NCBI GenBank assembly: GCA_021781915.1
Contig: JAJXVX010000002.1
Coordinates: 1 to 34,470, forward strand
Direction: 5' to 3'
Source: a bacterium
GTDB taxonomy: Bacteria > Patescibacteriota > Saccharimonadia > Saccharimonadales > UBA4665
Length of the DNA: 34,470 nucleotides
The translations under genes were made by a program, and so were the position numbers. Of this stretch, positions 19,536 through 27,568 are shown one piece after another; positions within the stretch are counted from its first letter, which is position 1, and every line of letters starts with the position of its first letter. The notes beneath the pieces are model-generated. The model had not been told where the DNA came from. It was given only the letters and a program-made list of their open reading frames with translations, and did no database searches.

Positions 19536-20387
19536 ATGAATAGATTAAAAACACCGATTAATCCGGTGGTAGAAAAACAAATTAGAGCTTTCGTAAATTC
19601 TCCATCTAATAGTTTACTATTGTATGGCGAAAAGGGAATTGGAAAAAGTTTAATAGCTCATCGTATTGCGACAGAATTGCTTAACGAGTCTCCAGCATAT
19701 GATGGTCCGAAAATTGAAACAGTAAATTTCTTAGATGTAAAATCTTCAATTGATGAAATAAGACAACTTCGGAGTAATATTTATTTAAAAAGTTCAGTAC
19801 AAGTAGATAAAGTATACGTCTTTTTTAATTTCGATAGTCTATCTCTACCTGCCTATAACTCATTCCTAAAAACCCTTGAAGAACCGCCTGTTGGAATATG
19901 TTTTCTGCTATGTGTATCTGAAAAATCTAAGGTGCCCACTACCGTACTTTCACGAGTTAAAAATATTAACATTACCAAACCTAGTCACTCGGCTTTAATT
20001 AATTATTTAAAAATTAAATATCCAAACATAAATATTGATGATATAGAAAGGATTTATCAGGTTAATTCTGGTTTACCTGAGGCTATTGAAACAGATTTAT
20101 CTAAATTTAATTCAAAAGACGATAAAATTTTAAATCTAGCTAGAGATTTTTTTTCAATTAATGGAACTGAAAAGTTAATTTTAATTAATGACCTATATAA
20201 GAGTAAAACTGAAAGCATTCTGTTTTTAAAAATGGTTAAAGTCATGTCTGAAGCAGCGATCAAAAATAATTCGACAAATAGAATTTGGCAAAAAGCTTTT
20301 GAATCCAGCCTTAAAGCCATTAGATTGATTGAGGAAAATTCACAATCTCGATTAGTACTGTTAAATTTTGTCAATGAAATAATCTGA
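19536..20387 (+). CDS. holB: DNA polymerase III delta prime-like clamp-loader AAA+ ATPase
   Basis: 283 aa; LLYGEKGIGKSLIAHRIATELL (Walker A), SIDEIRQLRSNIYLKS, NSFLKTLEEPPVGICFLL. Confidence 0.8.
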   Translation: MNRLKTPINPVVEKQIRAFVNSPSNSLLLYGEKGIGKSLIAHRIATELLNESPAYDGPKIETVNFLDVKSSIDEIRQLRSNIYLKSSVQVDKVYVFFNFDSLSLPAYNSFLKTLEEPPVGICFLLCVSEKSKVPTTVLSRVKNINITKPSHSALINYLKIKYPNINIDDIERIYQVNSGLPEAIETDLSKFNSKDDKILNLARDFFSINGTEKLILINDLYKSKTESILFLKMVKVMSEAAIKNNSTNRIWQKAFESSLKAIRLIEENSQSRLVLLNFVNEII

Positions 20388-20396
20388 TAATAGAGG

Positions 20397-20402
20397 TATA
20401 AT
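20397..20402 (+). promoter_or_regulatory. Putative -10 box for the TPR gene (likely leaderless)
   Basis: TATAAT with 7 nt to the ATG at 20410. Confidence 0.45.
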
Positions 20403-20409
20403 ATATATA

Positions 20410-21063
20410 ATGTACGAAATATCGATTGTACTATTGTTTGCTTTTTTGACTATTTTTCATTCTAAGATCAGAGAGGATGAGTATGCCTCATTCTCTAGAA
20501 AATTTGGCGATAGATTATCTAAGCTTTGGGATATTGCCCATGTTTCTATGAGAGAAAATAGACTTTTAAGAGCTGAGAAGGCATTGCTTTTAATCCTGAA
20601 ACTAGATGAAAAAAACGCTGCCGCATATAATCGTCTAGGGATACTTTATGCCAAACGGAAGGAATATAAAGACGCAATCGACTGTTTCGAGATAGCTTCG
20701 AGTATTGAATCATCACCGTCGAGTCTTCATAATCTAGGTCTTATTTACTTCGAAACTGAAAATTACGATAAAGCAGCTATAGCTTTTGAAGAAGCAATTA
20801 GACTAGAGCCTAAATTTGCCGCTAGACATGTTGCATATGCTAAGGTCCAAGAGAAATTAAATAACAATAAATCAATGATTCAGTCGTTAGAAACAGCTGT
20901 AAGGCTTGAACCAACACGTCAAACATTAAACCTCCTTCATAAGGCCTATAAAGATAATGGTATGACCAAAGAAGCAGATAAGATAGCCTATCGCATCAAA
21001 AAAATCAAAAAATCTCCAATCAGACTTAAGCCATTAAACAGAGCCAAGAGAGTTGTAGTTTAA
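20410..21063 (+). CDS. TPR-repeat protein with N-terminal hydrophobic segment
   Basis: 217 aa; MYEISIVLLFAFLTIF then TPR-like AAYNRLGILYAKRKEYKDAIDCFEIASSIESSPSSLHNLGLIYFETENYDKAAIAFEEAIRLEP. Confidence 0.85.
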   Translation: MYEISIVLLFAFLTIFHSKIREDEYASFSRKFGDRLSKLWDIAHVSMRENRLLRAEKALLLILKLDEKNAAAYNRLGILYAKRKEYKDAIDCFEIASSIESSPSSLHNLGLIYFETENYDKAAIAFEEAIRLEPKFAARHVAYAKVQEKLNNNKSMIQSLETAVRLEPTRQTLNLLHKAYKDNGMTKEADKIAYRIKKIKKSPIRLKPLNRAKRVVV

Positions 21064-21100
21064 TCCGTATTTTGCTAAACTTTAATGGTATAAATTATCT

Positions 21101-21176
21101 GCCGACATAGCTCAGTGGCCAGAGCGGCTGTTTTGTAAACAGCGGGTCGTGGGTTCAAATCCCTCTGTCGGCTCCA
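21101..21176 (+). tRNA. tRNA-Thr (anticodon TGT), CCA encoded
   Basis: Acceptor GCCGACA/TGTCGGC, anticodon arm CTGTTTTGTAAACAG, T-arm GGGTTCAAATCCC, terminal CCA. Confidence 0.96.
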
Positions 21177-21185
21177 TTTAAACAA

Positions 21186-21271
21186 GCAGGGATAGTGAAG
21201 CGGTCAAACACGGGTGACTGTAAATCATCTGGCTTTCGCCTTCGGGGGTTCGAATCCCTCTCCCTGCACCA
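21186..21271 (+). tRNA. tRNA-Tyr (anticodon GTA) with long variable arm, CCA encoded
   Basis: Acceptor GCAGGGA/TCCCTGC, anticodon loop containing GTA (GACTGTAAATC), extended variable arm, GGGTTCGAATCCC, CCA. Confidence 0.94.
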
Positions 21272-21286
21272 TGAGATGTATCTTTT

Positions 21287-21362
21287 GCCGTCTTAGCTCA
21301 GCTGGTAGAGCGCTTCCATGGTAAGGAAGAGGTCTCGGGTTCAAATCCCGAAGATGGCTCCA
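21287..21362 (+). tRNA. tRNA-Thr (anticodon GGT), CCA encoded
   Basis: Acceptor GCCGTCT/AGATGGC, anticodon arm CTTCC-ATGGTAA-GGAAG, T-arm CGGGTTCAAATCCCG, CCA. Confidence 0.96.
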
Positions 21363-21381
21363 TTTTGTGATAAAAATCATT

Positions 21382-21410
21382 TTGACAATTTAAATAAAGC
21401 GATTTAAAAT
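21382..21410 (+). promoter_or_regulatory. Strong consensus-like promoter downstream of the tRNA cluster
   Basis: TTGACA (21382-21387), 17-nt spacer, TAAAAT (21405-21410). Confidence 0.6.
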
Positions 21411-21416
21411 GCTAAT

Positions 21417-21507
21417 GTTAAGGATGAAAACAAAACCATTCTTAAAATTCAGGTAACTTGTACAAGTACCAAAAAGAACTCCGGTTGATCCCCGGAGTTT
21501 TTTATTT
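21417..21507 (+). ncRNA. Candidate ~90-nt structured small RNA (or attenuated leader) ending in an intrinsic terminator
   Basis: Begins at the predicted start of the consensus promoter; three consecutive hairpins: 21418-21445 (TTAAGGATG/CATTCTTAA), 21452-21470 (GGT-a-ACTT/AAGTACC) and 21477-21499 (terminator). Confidence 0.45.
21477..21507 (+). terminator. Intrinsic terminator
   Basis: AACTCCGG-ttgatcc-CCGGAGTT 8-bp stem followed by TTTTTATTT. Confidence 0.8.
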
Positions 21508-21545
21508 CTATATTTCTTTTTAATCTGTTATAATATTTTATAATT

Positions 21546-21749
21546 ATGGCGAAAAAAGATAATAAACGTAAAATTATAGGTTTAGTAAGCGAAGAGAGCG
21601 GAGAACGTATATATTATACTTCTAAAAGCAGTTTCAACACTCCTGATAAACTAAGTCTTAAGAAGTACAGTCCTAAACTCAGAAAACACGTTTTGTTTAC
21701 TGAAACTAAAAAATCACTAGGTCGCAACGAAGTTAAGCCTAAAAAATAA
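21546..21749 (+). CDS. rpmG: 50S ribosomal protein L33, Cys-free form
   Basis: 67 aa; [50 protein letters not shown] matches the L33 pattern; TATAAT (21529-21534) 11 nt upstream. Confidence 0.88.
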   Translation: MAKKDNKRKIIGLVSEESGERIYYTSKSSFNTPDKLSLKKYSPKLRKHVLFTETKKSLGRNEVKPKK

Positions 21750-21755
21750 TTTGTT

Positions 21756-23681
21756 CTAAACCCCCCTTAGGTCGATTATTGTATTGATTAACTCAGCATG
21801 ACTCCAGACTAAAGGATCTACACTAATAGGCGAATTAGTATGTGGATTTCTTTGTTCGCTCAATGTACCACCCGAAGACGCATAATTAATAACCCAATCT
21901 ATAATGGGTTTAGCATCCTGAGTCTTTTTTAGCGATATATAAATTTGAGCCAACCAAAGACTTGTCATTATCCAGGGATTTCCCGGTGTCTTTTCATCTA
22001 CCCTAAAATAATTGTCGTTATAGTATCTGATTACACCGTGATCTTCGTTATTATATTTTAGTTTTTCTTCAACGACTTTTAGGGTATTTTGAAAATATTC
22101 ATCATTTAAGTTAATTTTTCCGAATAAATAGATGCCATATAATGATGACATATCTAGAGTTTTATCGTATTCAAATTCATTCAACTCTGGGTTAAAAACA
22201 AAACCTTTAATGTAATATCCTAATGTTTTATCATATAATTTATTCAAACTTTGTTTAATTGTGTTAGAAGCATTTTGCCAAAAGTCAACGTACTGAGTAT
22301 CGTTTACTAATTTAGCTAAATTACAGGCTGAATCTAAGGATGCCATAACCAATGACGATGTGTAGGTTGTCGTTAAATATTTTTCTTCCCATAAATCATA
22401 GCTTGCGTGAGGTAGGCCGGTGTTAATATCGATATATGATGCCATAAAGTTGGCGGCGGGTTCGATTAATTTTTTAAAATAATAAGTAATCAGATCAATG
22501 TCATTCGATTCATTGTAGTATTGTTCTAGAAGGTAGATTACGATTGCAGTTTCATCCTCCTGAATTGTTAGCCGATTTCTACCATTTAAAAGCTGAGAAT
22601 GCCAAGTACTCCCAACTGATTTATCGGGCTGGTATTTATGCATTAAATATCCTTCAGGAGTGATAACTTCAGAGCAAAACTTAAAAAAGCTCTTAGCTTC
22701 ATCGAAATATTTTAATCTTAACAGTGGCCAGAGTGAAAAAGAGGCATCTCGCGTCCAACAATAAGCATAGTAATCTCTACCATAATTAAAGATTGATGAG
22801 TCGCCACTAGCGATTATAGTCCCATTATCGTTACAATGAGCTTTAATTATTAAAAGACTCCTGTTAATCTCTTTTTTATAATCGAGGTCGGTTTCCTTGG
22901 TTGGTTCAACCCATTTAATCCAATGATTTGTAACATATTTGAGACGATCAGACATCGAAGTTTTCATATAGTAATCATTCAATTTTCTGCCTTCATAAAG
23001 GTTCTCTATGGCTATAACCCAGTAATCCAATGCGACAGATGAGTTAGGCAAAAAAACTTTCTTAAATCTAATAGTGCTGTCTACGGAAGAATGTTCAACT
23101 GGATTATTAGAAAGCTCTCCATCTTCGGCATCTTTATAGGTACCAAGCTTTCCTTCTATATGATAGTTGCCAACTGAATACTGATCAAAACTTTTACCGT
23201 CTTCGAATTTACCATTAATTATTAAAGAAACTTTTCCTCGATAATCGTAAATGTAATTCTTATCTGGAACATAGAGTACGGTATCACCCCTACCTTCAGC
23301 TGATATTCTGAATACTTGATGCATAAAAATTCTGATTTCTCGTTGTTCGGTCGATAAATTATGGATATTTATATGTCTGATGAAAGTATTAAAATCACAA
23401 TCGATGTAGTCATTCATTTCCAATTTAATCTGAAGTTTTGTATTTTCCATAGTAATTTTACTGACTAAACTGTCCGGGACGTAGTTTAGATCTATTATCC
23501 AGTTCCCATCATTAACCCAGCTAAATTCATTATCAACAAAAACGCCAATCTTATGATGAAGGCTTCGAGCTGTAGTTAGATTATCTTGACCAACATATGG
23601 AAAATAAAAATCATTAACAAGACCATAGCGGTCGAGTCCGACAAAAAGGTTATTGTTGCTAAGAACTATTGGACGTGACAT
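21756..23681 (-). CDS. GH15-family glucoamylase/glucan glucosidase-like protein
   Basis: 641 aa; YAYCWTRDASFSLWPLLRL, GSTWHSQLLNGRNRLTIQEDETAIVIYLL, LPHASYDLWEE, TPGNPWIMTSLWLAQIY. Confidence 0.85.
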   Translation of the reverse strand: MSRPIVLSNNNLFVGLDRYGLVNDFYFPYVGQDNLTTARSLHHKIGVFVDNEFSWVNDGNWIIDLNYVPDSLVSKITMENTKLQIKLEMNDYIDCDFNTFIRHINIHNLSTEQREIRIFMHQVFRISAEGRGDTVLYVPDKNYIYDYRGKVSLIINGKFEDGKSFDQYSVGNYHIEGKLGTYKDAEDGELSNNPVEHSSVDSTIRFKKVFLPNSSVALDYWVIAIENLYEGRKLNDYYMKTSMSDRLKYVTNHWIKWVEPTKETDLDYKKEINRSLLIIKAHCNDNGTIIASGDSSIFNYGRDYYAYCWTRDASFSLWPLLRLKYFDEAKSFFKFCSEVITPEGYLMHKYQPDKSVGSTWHSQLLNGRNRLTIQEDETAIVIYLLEQYYNESNDIDLITYYFKKLIEPAANFMASYIDINTGLPHASYDLWEEKYLTTTYTSSLVMASLDSACNLAKLVNDTQYVDFWQNASNTIKQSLNKLYDKTLGYYIKGFVFNPELNEFEYDKTLDMSSLYGIYLFGKINLNDEYFQNTLKVVEEKLKYNNEDHGVIRYYNDNYFRVDEKTPGNPWIMTSLWLAQIYISLKKTQDAKPIIDWVINYASSGGTLSEQRNPHTNSPISVDPLVWSHAELINTIIDLRGV

Positions 23682-23684
23682 TTT

Positions 23685-24899
23685 CTAAGAAGAAAACCCT
23701 AATTTTATCAAACGTAACCTTAAATCTTGGAAACTATTCATAAAATTAGTGTAAGCTTCATACGGTGTATCATAGGCGCTGAAATAGGCATGGATGTCTC
23801 CATCATTAAACCATTTAGTGCACATGTAGTAGAAATGGTCTGAAGTTTGCAGTTTCCGCCAATCATTTATAAGTTCCGTGTCGTTTGATGCAAGTATAGA
23901 TTTTTCCATATCATAGAGCGCACTGATTGAATTTACCTGCATACTGTTTCCAAGCCACGCCGATAAATCTCGTTCAGTATCAGCCCAGGTAACTGTATAT
24001 GGCATATCAATTTCGTCTTTAACATCGTAAAAATTAATAGCTTCCGAAATTGTTTTAAAATCATGGCCTTCAGTTTTAAGCCACTCATTGGGTAAGTGTT
24101 CCAAAAAATCGAAAATTCCGGAATGTTCCCATTGATGCTCACCAAAGGTTTCATAGTCCATGAATAAATTAACGTTGGTTGCATTCTGATCTTCAGACAT
24201 CCAATGAGAGAACTTATCAGCTGTTAAAGGCCATTCAGACCAATTATGATCGCCGAATCGAAAGGCGATGTCGTCGGATAATTTATAGTTTTTCATCATT
24301 AATTTAATTTTAGAAGTATTAACAGGACGATAGACATAATTTGGACTTCGCCAACCTAGAATTGGATCCCAGCCTTCTGCCAAGATACCGCTATAGCCAT
24401 GTTCATCAGCCCACTTAGCTAAATCATTATTGTAGGCTAACTCAGTATTTCTAAGCACAACTGGAGTTTGATTGAAAAGTCGTCGAATTATTTGTTTATG
24501 TAATTCAATTTGTCTCTCGAATTCAGTTTTTGAATAGAAGAAAGCTAAACTGTGATAATAAGTTTCACCGACGATTTCAACCCTGCCAGTTTCTACTAAA
24601 TCTTGGAACGATCTTAAAGCTTCAGGGTGCCACATTTCTAGCTGCTCAAGAACGGTACCCGATATTGATAAACTTAGCTTAAATTCTGGGTTATTCTTCA
24701 TTAATTCAATTAATCTTTGGTTCGTAGGAAGATAAGATTTTTCGGCAACTTTATAGATTATTTTCTCGTTATTTGTGTTATTGTCGGCCGTTGAATTAAA
24801 ATAATTATGGTCATTTTCAATGTCAAAAACAGTGTAATGCTTAACTCTAAAAGGTTGATGAACGTGTAGGTATAGTACGATTGATTTGTTGCTATTCAT
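23685..24899 (-). CDS. GH57-family glycoside hydrolase (alpha-amylase-like)
   Basis: 404 aa; LYLHVHQPFRVKHY, VVLRNTELAYNNDLAKWADEHGYSGILAEGWDPILG, NLFMDYETFGEHQWE. Confidence 0.88.
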   Translation of the reverse strand: MNSNKSIVLYLHVHQPFRVKHYTVFDIENDHNYFNSTADNNTNNEKIIYKVAEKSYLPTNQRLIELMKNNPEFKLSLSISGTVLEQLEMWHPEALRSFQDLVETGRVEIVGETYYHSLAFFYSKTEFERQIELHKQIIRRLFNQTPVVLRNTELAYNNDLAKWADEHGYSGILAEGWDPILGWRSPNYVYRPVNTSKIKLMMKNYKLSDDIAFRFGDHNWSEWPLTADKFSHWMSEDQNATNVNLFMDYETFGEHQWEHSGIFDFLEHLPNEWLKTEGHDFKTISEAINFYDVKDEIDMPYTVTWADTERDLSAWLGNSMQVNSISALYDMEKSILASNDTELINDWRKLQTSDHFYYMCTKWFNDGDIHAYFSAYDTPYEAYTNFMNSFQDLRLRLIKLGFSS

Positions 24900-24901
24900 T
24901 A

Positions 24902-26101
24902 TTATGCCGTTGCGTATTCTCTATATAAATTATGTACATCGATAGCAGAATCGTTCCATGAAAGATTATAAAACTCTTTTTTTGCATTTGCTAAGAGTTC
25001 ATCATGTAGATCGGGATAACTAATAACTGCACTAATCTGATTAGCCATTTCATTAATGTCCCAAAAGTCAACTTTCAGAAAATTCTTGATTACTTCAGCA
25101 GCACCTGATTGCTTAGAAATGAGTGCAGGGGAGTTGTATCCAATTGCCTCCAGGGCCGTTATTCCAAAAGGTTCAGAAACTGATGGCATCACAAATAAAT
25201 CACCAATAGAAAATGCATCTCGATAATTCTTACCTCTTTGAAAGTCTGCAAAAATTACATTATGACCAATGTTAAGATAAGCAGACAATTCTAGAAGTTC
25301 GCGGTATTGTTCACCACTACCTACAATAAATAGTAGAGTTTTAGGATTTTTCTCAAGTACTAATTTAAAGGCGTGTAAAAGATTTGGTAGTCCTTTTTGA
25401 ATCGTTAATCTTCCTATACTGGTAATAATCTTGTAACCGTATTCTTTATATTTAACTAAACCTCTATAAACATTGTCTTGAAAGTTTTCATAAAATTCAT
25501 AAGGATTAATTTTATTGTGAACTACTTCTATTCTGTCCGCTGGAACCTGATAATCTTCAATTATCTTATTTTTTGTGTAATTAGACACTGCTATGATTCT
25601 ATCAGCCATATTTAGAGCATTATATTCAATTTCTTGAACAACTGGATTCCCTCTATGATTACCAGATCGGTCAGATTCAATCGAATGAACGTGCAAAATT
25701 ATCGGAACATTTCTTTTTTGTTTAACTCTTAGTGCAGCTTTGAAAGTAAGCCAATCGTGGGCGTGTAGTATGTCAAAAGAGAGATCTTCAACTAATCGTG
25801 AAACGGCGTTTTCGTACATTGACTGTTGATCAAAGATGTTAAGCCATTTTACATTTCCTTCAGAATCAATGTAGCTAAAACTATCGTAGGCTATGCCAGA
25901 TTTCTTAATTGACTTAAAGCTTTGATTTATGGCAGGTGTTATTTTCATGAAGTCTATCTTATGATCAGCGCTGTAGGGTAGGATAAACTCGATATCTATA
26001 TTGCCGTTTTGCGACAAAGCCTTGCATAGATTGTACGATGCAACACCTAAACCACCACTGTTATACGGAGGCAATTCCCACCCGAGCATTAGTACTTTCA
26101 T
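24902..26101 (-). CDS. GT4/GT5-like glycosyltransferase, possible glycogen synthase-like (ORF extends to GTG 26116)
   Basis: MKVLMLGWELPPYNSGGLGVASYNLCKALS; LHAHDWLTFKAALRVK; SIGRLTIQKGLPNLLHAFKLVLEKNPKTLLFIVGSGEQ; VMPSVSEPFGITALEAIGYNSPALISKQSGAAEVI. Confidence 0.87.
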   Translation of the reverse strand: MKVLMLGWELPPYNSGGLGVASYNLCKALSQNGNIDIEFILPYSADHKIDFMKITPAINQSFKSIKKSGIAYDSFSYIDSEGNVKWLNIFDQQSMYENAVSRLVEDLSFDILHAHDWLTFKAALRVKQKRNVPIILHVHSIESDRSGNHRGNPVVQEIEYNALNMADRIIAVSNYTKNKIIEDYQVPADRIEVVHNKINPYEFYENFQDNVYRGLVKYKEYGYKIITSIGRLTIQKGLPNLLHAFKLVLEKNPKTLLFIVGSGEQYRELLELSAYLNIGHNVIFADFQRGKNYRDAFSIGDLFVMPSVSEPFGITALEAIGYNSPALISKQSGAAEVIKNFLKVDFWDINEMANQISAVISYPDLHDELLANAKKEFYNLSWNDSAIDVHNLYREYATA

Positions 26102-26181
26102 TGCCGTTTTTCTCACTTTTTATTATTTTAGGCTTATTTTATTATTTTTTATCTTTAAACACAAGCGAATTGCCCACAATG

Positions 26182-26865
26182 CTACAGATTACTCAGCATA
26201 TTATAATTATCTGTGTACAAACCATCTACTTTAAGCTCTTTTAACCGTTCAAATTCGTTTGGCTTATTGACTGTATAACAGAAGATATTAATAGATTTTT
26301 TCTTGCAATACTTTAACAAAATTGGATTTAAAAAAAATCGGTTAACTATTATGATTGATGGTCTGGGTTTTAATAACATTAATCTCACTAATGCAGAAAA
26401 GTTAATAATTAACCCAGTTTGAATACGTTCATCTAGGTTTATATTTCTAATTTCAGTTAATAATCTCGATGAAATTAATATTTTTGGTTTAAAGTTAGGG
26501 TTATTTCGGAAATAATTAATTAGAAGTTCATTTAATTCTTTAGCTATTTTTTTTTGTTTTATTTCAATGTTTATAATGTTCATGTCCGATAACGCATCTA
26601 AACATTCTAGTAATGTTGGAATTTTATAATGTTTAAGAACTTTGATCTTACTAATCTCGCTGTAATCTGATTTTGAAATCGATAGATTTTTATCCGACAA
26701 CCTTTTTGTATTTTTATCATGAACTATAACTAAGACATTGTCTTTCGTTTTTCTAACATCAAACTCAACTGATCCACCTTTTTTACGGTTTAAGTTTACA
26801 AATGAATCTAATGTATTTTCTGGGTCATCTGGAAACAATCTACCTCTGTGCGAAAATGTTATCAT
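26182..26865 (-). CDS. Glycerophosphodiester phosphodiesterase (GDPD) family protein
   Basis: 227 aa; ITFSHRGRLFPDDPENTLDSFVN, GGSVEFDVRKTKDNVLVIVHDKNTKRLSDKN. Confidence 0.88.
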   Translation of the reverse strand: MITFSHRGRLFPDDPENTLDSFVNLNRKKGGSVEFDVRKTKDNVLVIVHDKNTKRLSDKNLSISKSDYSEISKIKVLKHYKIPTLLECLDALSDMNIINIEIKQKKIAKELNELLINYFRNNPNFKPKILISSRLLTEIRNINLDERIQTGLIINFSALVRLMLLKPRPSIIIVNRFFLNPILLKYCKKKSINIFCYTVNKPNEFERLKELKVDGLYTDNYNMLSNL

Positions 26866-27566
26866 TAATTATAAGCTGTTGGTTTAAACAGCACCTCTTT
26901 AGAAAAATAATGTGTATTAGATAATCTACCAAGGGATGTTAAATTAGTCATCATATACTGACTTTTATATAATCTCATAGTATTAAATTTATTTTTTATA
27001 GATGATCTTGATAATGTTATTGTTTCTGACGTAAAATCATTTCCTGTTTTTTCTTTGAGTGACTCAAATATTTTATTAGTTATAATTTTTGATGTATCCA
27101 TGTAAGGTATATCTGCATAAAAAATTACTCTAAATCCTTCACTGAATAAATCAATAGCTATATTTCTAATCAAAATATGATCAGCGTGTCTATACAAACT
27201 CGACATAGCTATTGGAGCGTATATTACAGAATCAGATTTATCAATATATTGTAAAATCTTATTTTTTATGTCTGCTGGATCATTAGATTTTTTATATTGT
27301 TTGTCCAGGAAGCCTAAATTAAGCGTTTTGAATCCCAATAAATTCGATACATTTTCATTTTCTTGAATTCGAATCTTCATCGTTTTAACCGAAGATTTAC
27401 CGGTGCATAAAAAATCCCATAGACTATTTTTTTTATTTTCTGGTAGGCCGGAAAAAATCGTAATTAAACTCCGACTAAGTTTATCGTTCGCTAAAATTGA
27501 GTATAAGCTGAATATACCATCGTCGAAATGCGGAGATAGTACTACATTATCAATTTTATTAGTCAT
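26865..27566 (-). CDS. PIG-L/LmbE-like deacetylase (divergent)
   Basis: 233 aa; NVVLSPHFDDGIFSLYSIL in place of canonical PHPDDE, SSLYRHADHILIRNIAID. Confidence 0.72.
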   Translation of the reverse strand: MTNKIDNVVLSPHFDDGIFSLYSILANDKLSRSLITIFSGLPENKKNSLWDFLCTGKSSVKTMKIRIQENENVSNLLGFKTLNLGFLDKQYKKSNDPADIKNKILQYIDKSDSVIYAPIAMSSLYRHADHILIRNIAIDLFSEGFRVIFYADIPYMDTSKIITNKIFESLKEKTGNDFTSETITLSRSSIKNKFNTMRLYKSQYMMTNLTSLGRLSNTHYFSKEVLFKPTAYN

Positions 27567-27568
27567 TT

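Noticed and set aside
21737-21775. Possible bidirectional terminator between convergent rpmG and GH15
   Set aside because: CCTAA/TTAGG is only 5 bp with a very long loop; the C-run is not a stem.
26001-26244. Overlapping + strand ORFs of 77 and 68 aa across the start of the GT gene
   Set aside because: Antisense to the GT and GDPD genes, AT-rich intergenic translation, no family signal.
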